Under the pieces are notes generated by a model. That model saw nothing but the letters and a program-made list of their open reading frames with translations, did no database searches and was not told where the DNA came from. Made by a program: the position numbers and the translations under genes. Positions 1 to 5,220 of a stretch of DNA of 5,220 nucleotides are shown here, in pieces. Numbering within the stretch: the stretch's first letter is position 1; every line of letters starts with the position of its first letter. The DNA is taken from contig CANHRW010000151.1 of the NCBI GenBank assembly GCA_947462865.1, forward strand, positions 1 to 5,220. The letters run 5' to 3'. This DNA is from Bacteroidota bacterium. GTDB lineage: Bacteria > Bacteroidota > Bacteroidia > UKL13-3.

Positions 1-1800
1 AAATATGAAGAAAAGGTTGAAGCAAAGTCTCCAAACAAAATTGTTCAATCTCCTTCGCAAGCCCCTGTTTTACAAGATACATTGAAAGTAGCATCCGTTC
101 AAAGATACGAGGCCCGAGATTTTGTAGAATTGTCAAGTAAAGGCATGCCCAAATTGGCGGTAAAACCCGTTCAAAATCCTTCTGTCAATACCAATTCTAA
201 GCCGAGTGTTATGGCTAGAAAATCTGGAGGTTATAGAGCTAAATTACAGCAAGAATTAGACAATAAAGAAGCTTTGGCAACTCAACTAAAGCTTCCTGAT
301 ACTTTAACAAAGGTTCAAACACAACCACTTGCTGTGGTGCCTCAAAATTTACCAGTTCCTGCCAAGCCAATTGCTCAAACTATTTCAACTAGAGATACTG
401 TTTCAATGGAACTGATAGACAAAACGATTGGAACTCAAGCGCCTAAATTGAGTGCCAAACCAGTAACAACTGAAACTGCAGGTGCTAAACCCAAAAAACT
501 GGTTAAAAACTCGGTTATCTCTGGTAGAACAACAGATAAATTGATTCCAAAAGAAAACCAAGTTGCTGCTGATTACATTACAGATGTTTATGATAAAAAG
601 GGGGAGATTAAAATTGCCCAAGATTTATCTATTCTTAAAGACACCATTGACAAAAATGAGGAAAAAGCCTTGCAGATTTATGTAGTTACAGAGCCTCAGA
701 CCGTAAAAAAATTAGCAGCCATTCTAAAAATTGATCCTAAATTAATTTATGATGCGAATGATTTTAGTTCGCCCAATTTATGGCCAGGTCAGAAAATTTG
801 GATTCCAGAAGGTGCTGCTGCTTTAGAAACTACAATTAGTCATTTAAATGAGAGTCAAAAGGCTCAAAAGGCAAAAAGAAATAGTAACCTAAACCAAATT
901 ATTAAAGCCGAAAATGACGAAGAGGGTTTTTCTGCTGTTGATTTAGAAACCGACTCTTTTGTGGTTAAAAATGAACCCAAAGAATTATTAGCTGAGGTTG
1001 ATAACATGGAGACAATTGATACTTCAGATTACAGACCAGATTTAGAAAAATTACGCATAGGAGCAGGTGTTCAAACCTCACAGCATGTATTTGTAAATAG
1101 AGAGGTAGATACTTCAATTGCGAAGCACTATGGAGAAATTGGCGAAGTAGGGGTTAGAATTTTAAATGATTTTAGCTTTTACGATGACAATGCCATTACC
1201 TATTCAGCCATAGATTTTAGAGAACAACATTTGGCAGTAGATGAATGGGCTGTAAATGCGGCAGATAGCAATGCTACTTATTTTAAAAAGGAATCAAGTA
1301 AACAAGGTCCTGGAGATAGACAATTTACCCATGTAGTTAAAGATGGTGAAACTTTGTTGTCTATTGCTAAAAAATATGATGTTACCCAGTCTGATTTGGC
1401 CAATTGGAACAATTTATTGAAATACCGTTTAAGAACAGGACAGGAGCTTATTGTCAATCAAATTAGAGGTAAATTATCTTATTACGAAAGGTCACTAGAA
1501 AAAAATCAAAATAAAACAGTTTTGCCTCTTGAACTTTCAGATAATAAACAAAATGGTTTGGCATATTATAACCCTTCAGATAAACTCAAAGGTGTGCTAA
1601 TGAACAATGTTCCTATTGGTAAATGGATTCAAATCCACAACAATGACAAATTTAAAAAACGTGTTGTTCAGGTATTAGGTCCTCTCCCTAACAATGCACC
1701 AAAAGATTGTTTGTTGATGATAGATAAATACACGGCATCTAATCTTGAAATCAAAAATATAACCTCTAGGGTTTCTGTAAATATTGCTGAAATTAGATAA
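1..1800 (+). CDS. LysM-repeat protein with RlpA-like C-terminal domain, 5' partial
   Basis: The frame is open from base 1, so the gene starts upstream; the in-frame TTG at 82 is not a credible start. The visible part is 599 residues (numbered from base 1). Residues 1 to about 220 are low-complexity, rich in Lys, Pro, Thr and Gln, and look disordered. LysM 1 lies at about 226-269 (begins IYVV, ends KIWIP). LysM 2 lies at about 443-485 (begins THVVKDGETLLSIA, ends ELIV) and is the better match. The segment at about 270-440 matches nothing I know. Residues 519-597 (GLAYYNPS, VPIGKWIQI, VVQVLGPLP) resemble the double-psi beta-barrel of RlpA-like proteins. LysM domains bind N-acetylglucosamine in peptidoglycan, so a periplasmic or envelope role is inferred; any signal peptide would lie outside the window. 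No catalytic domain is visible, though the missing N-terminus could hold one, such as a glucosaminidase. The gene runs directly into the glycosyltransferase gene. Confidence 0.88.
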   Translation, partial: KYEEKVEAKSPNKIVQSPSQAPVLQDTLKVASVQRYEARDFVELSSKGMPKLAVKPVQNPSVNTNSKPSVMARKSGGYRAKLQQELDNKEALATQLKLPDTLTKVQTQPLAVVPQNLPVPAKPIAQTISTRDTVSMELIDKTIGTQAPKLSAKPVTTETAGAKPKKLVKNSVISGRTTDKLIPKENQVAADYITDVYDKKGEIKIAQDLSILKDTIDKNEEKALQIYVVTEPQTVKKLAAILKIDPKLIYDANDFSSPNLWPGQKIWIPEGAAALETTISHLNESQKAQKAKRNSNLNQIIKAENDEEGFSAVDLETDSFVVKNEPKELLAEVDNMETIDTSDYRPDLEKLRIGAGVQTSQHVFVNREVDTSIAKHYGEIGEVGVRILNDFSFYDDNAITYSAIDFREQHLAVDEWAVNAADSNATYFKKESSKQGPGDRQFTHVVKDGETLLSIAKKYDVTQSDLANWNNLLKYRLRTGQELIVNQIRGKLSYYERSLEKNQNKTVLPLELSDNKQNGLAYYNPSDKLKGVLMNNVPIGKWIQIHNNDKFKKRVVQVLGPLPNNAPKDCLLMIDKYTASNLEIKNITSRVSVNIAEIR

Positions 1801-1802
1801 TG
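1798..1802 (+). promoter_or_regulatory. TAATG stop-start junction
   Basis: The TAA stop of the LysM gene and the ATG of the glycosyltransferase gene share one base (A at 1800). No separate ribosome binding site is evident. This arrangement usually means translational coupling by terminating ribosomes, and it supports this ATG as the true start and a shared transcript. The coupling itself is inferred. Confidence 0.7.
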
Positions 1803-2705
1803 ACTGCTGTATTTTCAATTCCTCAAATTTCATTGCATTCAAATGAAATTGACCATAAGGATTGCTTGTTTTCTATATTAATACCAAGTTGGAATAATTT
1901 AGACTTACTTAAAATTTGTGTAAATAGTATTGAGAAAAATAGCCATTACAAACACCAATTGATTATTCATGTCAATGAATCAACAGATGGAACACTTGAA
2001 TGGGTTCAGTCCAAAGGCGTAGATTATACTTTTTCATTTGAAAATGCAGGTGTTTGCGCCTCTTTAAACGCGGCGTCGAAACTGGTGCGTACACAATATG
2101 TTGTTTATTTAAATGATGACATGTATGTATGTCCAGAATGGGATGCACATTTGTATGCAACTATTCAAGAAAGGAATGATGATTTGTTTTATTACTCAGC
2201 AACCATGATAGAGTATGAGTTGAGTAAAAGTAAAGCGGTATTGTCTCCCCATTATTTTGGCAATCTTCCTGAAAATTTCAATGAGAATGCTCTGCTTGAT
2301 TTTGTTCGTAATGACTTAAAAAGCCACGATTGGTTTGGGTCTTGTTGGCCACCAAGTATTTGTTCCAAAAGGGTATGGGACGCAGTGGGTGGATATGATG
2401 AAAAGTACAGTCCTGGGTTTTATTCAGACCCTGATTTTGGGATGAAATGTTGGCAGTTGGGCATCAGAGATTTTAAAGGAATTGGCAAAAGTTTGGTCTA
2501 TCATTTTAAATCAAAATCAACCCAAAGAGTTATTCGAAACAATGGGCGTAAACTATTTGCTCAAAAATGGGGATTACCCGCATCCTATTTTTACAATCAA
2601 ATGCTTCAAATGGGAACTGAGTTTACAACTGAAAAAACGCTCAAGTTAACCAAAAATTTTAGCTATTGGATTGCTAGGTTAAAAGCAAAGTATTTGGTTA
2701 AATAA
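1800..2705 (+). CDS. Family 2 glycosyltransferase (GT-A fold)
   Basis: A 301-residue protein with the layout of a small GT2 enzyme, which transfers a sugar from a nucleotide-sugar donor. The nucleotide-binding start is FSILIPSWNN (residues 24-33). It is followed by VNESTDGT (58-65), NAGVCASLNAA (82-92) and the metal-binding DxD-type element in YLNDDM (103-108). The acceptor-side part has GGYDE (197-201) and SDPDFGMKCW (209-218), which takes the place of the usual ED-W/F motif, with a late His at 235. There are no evident long transmembrane segments and no signal peptide, so it is probably cytosolic or peripheral at the inner membrane. Donor and acceptor cannot be told from sequence; polysaccharide, lipid-linked glycan or protein glycosylation are all possible. 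It is probably co-transcribed with the LysM gene, which hints at an envelope role. Its 3' end overlaps the convergent bshB1 by 8 bases. Confidence 0.92.
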   Translation: MTAVFSIPQISLHSNEIDHKDCLFSILIPSWNNLDLLKICVNSIEKNSHYKHQLIIHVNESTDGTLEWVQSKGVDYTFSFENAGVCASLNAASKLVRTQYVVYLNDDMYVCPEWDAHLYATIQERNDDLFYYSATMIEYELSKSKAVLSPHYFGNLPENFNENALLDFVRNDLKSHDWFGSCWPPSICSKRVWDAVGGYDEKYSPGFYSDPDFGMKCWQLGIRDFKGIGKSLVYHFKSKSTQRVIRNNGRKLFAQKWGLPASYFYNQMLQMGTEFTTEKTLKLTKNFSYWIARLKAKYLVK

Positions 2706-3420
2706 GCTTCATTAAATTGCTTGTACCAATCGTTCTTTTTACAGTAAATCCCTCACCATATTTTACACCAATGATTCTGCCAAATTCAATGGCCCTACCT
2801 TCAATGAATTTTAAAAAGTGAGGGCTTGAAATAGGTGTTTCTGGTTCTTCAGATCCTGGGTTATAAAACTGACTTTTAAAAGCCAAAATGCTTTCTATTT
2901 TTTTATCGTAATAAGGGCTGATATCAAACACAACATCTGGTTTGGTCATTCTATCTTGAATATAATGGTAAACTTGTTGAGGCCTCCAGGCGAGCTGGTT
3001 TTGTCCGTTTTCAATTGTTTCTATTTTTTGTAAGCCGGATAAAAAGGCGGCTTCTTCAATTAAATCGGCAGCTCTTCCATGATCTACATGGCGGTCTTCT
3101 TGCGCGTTGCTTAAAATAATTTTAGGCTGGTATTTTCTAATACATGCAATGATTTGTAGCAAGGTTTCTTTGTCTTTTCTGAAAAATCCATCTGCCAAAC
3201 CCAAGTTCTCTCTCATTTCAATACCCATGATTTTACTAGCAGCATTGGCTTCAGCTTGTCTGGATGCGGTACTTCCTCTTGTGCCTAATTCTCCATTAGT
3301 CATATCAATAATTGCAACGGAAAACCCCAATGCAAGATGTGCCATGATTGTGCCACTACAGCCTAATTCTGCATCATCTGGGTGTGCAGCAAATACCAAA
3401 ATGTCTGTTTTGTTTACCAT
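2698..3420 (-). CDS. bshB1: Bacillithiol biosynthesis deacetylase BshB1
   Basis: A 240-residue PIG-L (LmbE) family zinc deacetylase of normal family length. The family's enzyme removes the acetyl group from N-acetylglucosaminyl-malate (made by BshA) to give glucosaminyl-malate. BshC then joins this to cysteine to form bacillithiol, the main low-molecular-weight thiol in many Firmicutes and Bacteroidota. The signature AAHPDDAELGCSGT is at residues 11-24. By family analogy His13 and Asp16 bind zinc and Asp15 is the general base. The second block, EDRHVDHGRAA (108-118), supplies the third zinc ligand, His114. Other family-typical stretches are TNGELGTRGS (41-50) and FKSQFYNP in the C-terminal third. 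It is predicted to be cytosolic with no signal peptide. It is transcribed alone on the minus strand, away from rseP. bshA and bshC are not in the window. BshB1 rather than a generic PIG-L deacetylase is favoured by the full-length match to that subgroup. Confidence 0.94.
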   Translation of the reverse strand: MVNKTDILVFAAHPDDAELGCSGTIMAHLALGFSVAIIDMTNGELGTRGSTASRQAEANAASKIMGIEMRENLGLADGFFRKDKETLLQIIACIRKYQPKIILSNAQEDRHVDHGRAADLIEEAAFLSGLQKIETIENGQNQLAWRPQQVYHYIQDRMTKPDVVFDISPYYDKKIESILAFKSQFYNPGSEEPETPISSPHFLKFIEGRAIEFGRIIGVKYGEGFTVKRTIGTSNLMKLI

Positions 3421-3428
3421 AAGTAAGG

Positions 3429-3455
3429 CAAAGATATCTATTTTATTGAGCTCAA
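3429..3455 (-). promoter_or_regulatory. Bacteroidota-type promoter for bshB1
   Basis: On the minus strand, bases 3436 to 3429 read TATCTTTG, an exact match to the Bacteroidota -7 consensus TAnnTTTG. A TTG (3455 to 3453) lies 16 bases further upstream as a possible -33 element, slightly closer than the usual spacing. The box ends only 8 bases before the bshB1 ATG (CAT at 3418-3420), so the transcript would have an extremely short leader of a few bases. Confidence 0.65.
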
Positions 3456-3535
3456 TGTTGCACGAAATAGTTGTAAGCTATCAAATTCTTTTCATGCACC
3501 TGTTTAAAAATGATGGTTATTTGGGGATTGAATTT

Positions 3536-3543
3536 TACATTTG
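3536..3543 (+). promoter_or_regulatory. Probable -7 box of the rseP promoter
   Basis: TACATTTG is an exact match to TAnnTTTG and sits 21 bases before the rseP ATG, implying a leader of roughly 15 bases. The -33 side is weak. The TTTG at 3520-3523 is only 12 bases upstream, which is too close, and at the proper spacing only ATG-like mismatches of TTG occur (about 3510-3515). Position relative to the gene supports the call, but no experiment does. Confidence 0.5.
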
Positions 3544-3564
3544 TTATTCAATTTAATACAATAG

Positions 3565-4887
3565 ATGCAAGTTTTAATCATGGCCTCCCAATTGATTTTG
3601 GGAATTTCAATCTTAGTTATTTTACATGAATTTGGACATTATTTAGCAGCCCGTGCCTTTGGAATAAAGGTTGAGAAATTTTATTTATTCTTTGATGCTT
3701 GGGGTTTTAAATTGTTTTCATTTAAACACAAAGAAACCGAATGGGGTATAGGTTGGTTGCCTTTAGGTGGCTATGTTAAAATTGCAGGAATGATTGACGA
3801 AAGTATGGACAAAGACCAAATGGCTTTGCCTGCTCAACCATGGGAATTTAGAAGCAAACCAGCATGGCAAAGATTAATTGTCATGATAGGAGGCGTCTTG
3901 GTAAACATCGTTACCGGAATTGTAATTTTTGCCATGTTGAGTTATTCGTATGGAGAAAAATATACAATCAACTCATCACTTAAAAATGGAATTGTACCCT
4001 CTGAATTGGCTCAGTCATACGGATTTCAAACAGGAGACAAACTAGTTTCAGTTGATGGAGAAGCTATTAAACGTTTTGAAGATGCCTTAAAAATAGGGCA
4101 TATTCTATCTGATGGGGTTCAGTATAAAGTGCTTAGAAACAACCAAGAAGTAAGTGTTTCAATTCCTCCAGATTTTGCAGAAAAACTAGGAAGTGCTAAG
4201 GCTGAATTTTTTATGCCACGTATGCATTTCTTTGTTGCTGAGTTGACTCCAGGTTATCCAGCCGAGAAAGCTGGCCTTGAGGTAAATGATCAAATTCTTA
4301 GTGTTGATACAATGGCTGTTCAATTCTTTGATGAGTTCAAACAAGCCATACAAACAAGAAAAGGGTTGTTGACAGCTTTTCAAGTGAAGAGGGGCGAACA
4401 AGTTATTGTTCTGAATATAGCAATTGACAACAATGGTATGATTGGTTTTAAGCCAGATTCTAAAGATTTTGAATACGAAACCATCGATTACGGATTTTTT
4501 GAATCTTTCCCAATTGGATTCAAAAGAGCGGTGGAAACCATTGATGCTCAAATTAAAGGATGGGGAAAAATTTTCAATGGTGACATTGCGGTAAACAAAG
4601 CGGTTCAAGGGCCAATTGGCATTGCTAAGTTTTACGGAGGAGAATGGATTTGGAGCCGTTTCTGGTTATTTACTGCATTGATATCTTTGGGTTTGGCCTT
4701 TATGAATATTTTACCCATACCAGCATTAGATGGTGGTCATGTTGTTTTCTTATTAATTGAAATAATTGTTGGAAAACCATTGAGTGAAAAATTTCTAGAA
4801 AAAGCCCAATTAATTGGGATGATCATACTATTAACCCTAATGGTTTTAATATTTGGCAATGATCTAATTGGATTATTCATAAATTAA
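3565..4887 (+). CDS. rseP: RseP-type site-2 zinc intramembrane metalloprotease
   Basis: A 440-residue inner-membrane protease of the RseP (M50B) family, which cuts transmembrane segments of membrane proteins such as anti-sigma factors after a first cut by another protease. The first membrane helix (about 3-25) carries the HEFGH zinc motif (21-25), with Glu22 catalytic. The GWLPLGGYVK membrane-associated loop (63-72) follows. A second helix is at about 103-126, and two periplasmic PDZ domains lie at about 136-200 and 227-290 (PGYPAEKAGL, then NDQILSVD). The third helix leads into NILPIPALDGGH (381-392), where Asp389 is the third zinc ligand, and a last helix covers about 414-438. All catalytic residues are present. 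I prefer the ATG at 3565 to the one at 3580 because the first five residues extend the helix as in Bacteroidota homologues. No Shine-Dalgarno is seen. The substrate is unknown, and no sigma or anti-sigma gene is in the window. Confidence 0.96.
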   Translation: MQVLIMASQLILGISILVILHEFGHYLAARAFGIKVEKFYLFFDAWGFKLFSFKHKETEWGIGWLPLGGYVKIAGMIDESMDKDQMALPAQPWEFRSKPAWQRLIVMIGGVLVNIVTGIVIFAMLSYSYGEKYTINSSLKNGIVPSELAQSYGFQTGDKLVSVDGEAIKRFEDALKIGHILSDGVQYKVLRNNQEVSVSIPPDFAEKLGSAKAEFFMPRMHFFVAELTPGYPAEKAGLEVNDQILSVDTMAVQFFDEFKQAIQTRKGLLTAFQVKRGEQVIVLNIAIDNNGMIGFKPDSKDFEYETIDYGFFESFPIGFKRAVETIDAQIKGWGKIFNGDIAVNKAVQGPIGIAKFYGGEWIWSRFWLFTALISLGLAFMNILPIPALDGGHVVFLLIEIIVGKPLSEKFLEKAQLIGMIILLTLMVLIFGNDLIGLFIN

Positions 4888-4898
4888 ATTTAACCATA

Positions 4899-5220
4899 AT
4901 GCGGTGTCCATGGCCTCAAAATGATGCATTGATGACTGATTACCACGACCACGAATGGGGTAATCCGGTACATGATGACAAGAAGCATTTTGAAATGTTG
5001 TTATTGGAGAGTTTCCAAGCCGGATTGACATGGAAAACCATCTTACACCGAAGAGAGGGATTTAGAAAAGCATTTGCAGATTTTGAAGTTAACTCAGTGT
5101 CACAATTCTCTATACATGATATTGAGCGACTTACTTTAGATGTGGGTATAATCAGACACCGACTCAAAATTGAAGCAGCCATAGGCAATGCCAAAGCTTT
5201 TATTGCAATTCAAAAAGAGT
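4899..5220 (+). CDS. tag: DNA-3-methyladenine glycosylase I, 3' partial
   Basis: The first 107 residues of a TagI-type base-excision repair enzyme, running off the right edge; the complete family protein is about 185-190 residues. TagI removes N3-methyladenine from alkylated DNA, leaving an abasic site. The N-terminus MRCPW, then DYHDHEWG (14-21), FEMLLLESFQAGLTW (31-45) and VGIIRHRLKIEAAIGNA (82-98) follow E. coli Tag almost block for block. By that alignment Cys3 and His16 are two of the four zinc ligands. Tyr15, Glu37 and Trp45 line the 3-methyladenine pocket (Tyr16, Glu38 and Trp46 in E. coli). The other two zinc ligands are expected past the window edge. The ATG at 4899 lies 11 bases after the rseP stop with no terminator or separate promoter between them, so co-transcription with rseP is likely. 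The enzyme is cytosolic. Confidence 0.95.
   Translation, partial: MRCPWPQNDALMTDYHDHEWGNPVHDDKKHFEMLLLESFQAGLTWKTILHRREGFRKAFADFEVNSVSQFSIHDIERLTLDVGIIRHRLKIEAAIGNAKAFIAIQKE

Larger units (their letters stand above)
3421..3564. other. Divergent intergenic region between bshB1 and rseP
   Basis: This 144-base AT-rich gap is the only real non-coding stretch in the window. It holds one TAnnTTTG box on each strand, close to the start codon it would serve, with about 99 bases between the two boxes. I see no inverted repeat, riboswitch-like structure or credible small gene in the middle part. Confidence 0.7.

Noticed and set aside
82..84. TTG as start codon of the LysM gene
   Set aside because: The same frame stays open to base 1 with similar low-complexity composition, there is no signal peptide after the TTG and no promoter before it; the gene is simply cut by the window edge.
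2694..2729. Possible bidirectional terminator hairpin at the convergent gene ends (TTGGT with ACCAA, inner AAGC with GCTT)
   Set aside because: The stems are only 4-5 base pairs, AT-rich, with a long loop and unequal spacers, and there is no clean T-tract directly after the stem on either strand.
3107..3556. A 149-codon open frame on the plus strand opposite bshB1, reaching into the intergenic gap
   Set aside because: Most of it is antisense to the conserved N-terminal half of BshB1, its protein has no recognisable pattern, and it crosses the probable promoters of both neighbours.
3580..3582. Alternative rseP start at the second ATG
   Set aside because: It would remove five residues that extend the first membrane helix and that resemble the N-termini of Bacteroidota RseP proteins; the ATG at 3565 fits better.
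4186..4608. A 140-codon minus-strand frame inside rseP
   Set aside because: It lies wholly within the PDZ and linker coding region of a well-conserved gene and shows no protein-like features; it is a mirror frame.
4940..5194. An 84-codon minus-strand frame at the right end
   Set aside because: It is antisense to the clear tag gene, whose catalytic and zinc-binding residues are readable on the plus strand.

Overview
The window reads as ordinary chromosomal sequence from a member of the Bacteroidota. Several things point there. The DNA is AT-rich. The start codons lack purine-rich Shine-Dalgarno sequences. There are clean TAnnTTTG-type -7 promoter boxes upstream of two genes. A bacillithiol deacetylase of the BshB1 type is present, and the RseP-type protease has the wording typical of that phylum. 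I cannot resolve the genus. Coding density is very high: the only non-coding gap of any size is the 144-base divergent region at 3421-3564.

Layout, left to right. Bases 1-1800 (+) hold the 3' part of a large LysM-repeat protein, whose reading frame is open from base 1, so its true start lies outside the window. It ends in a TAATG junction with a family 2 glycosyltransferase (1800-2705, +). The glycosyltransferase overlaps tail-to-tail by 8 bases with bshB1 (2698-3420, -), a PIG-L family N-acetylglucosaminyl-malate deacetylase of bacillithiol synthesis. After the divergent promoter region comes rseP (3565-4887, +), a site-2 intramembrane protease with two PDZ domains. Eleven bases later begins tag (4899 to beyond 5220, +), DNA-3-methyladenine glycosylase I, cut by the right edge.

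The first two genes probably form one transcript concerned with the cell envelope: peptidoglycan binding plus transfer of a sugar to an unknown acceptor. bshB1 supplies one step of low-molecular-weight thiol synthesis. rseP and tag are probably co-transcribed, which loosely pairs membrane proteolysis with alkylation repair. The neighbours do not form an obvious pathway, and I found no mobile element, CRISPR array, RNA gene or defence-like cassette. I see no convincing evidence of a previously undescribed system. The points most worth a second look are the degenerate barrel-like C-terminus and unassigned middle of the LysM protein, and the compact gene junctions.
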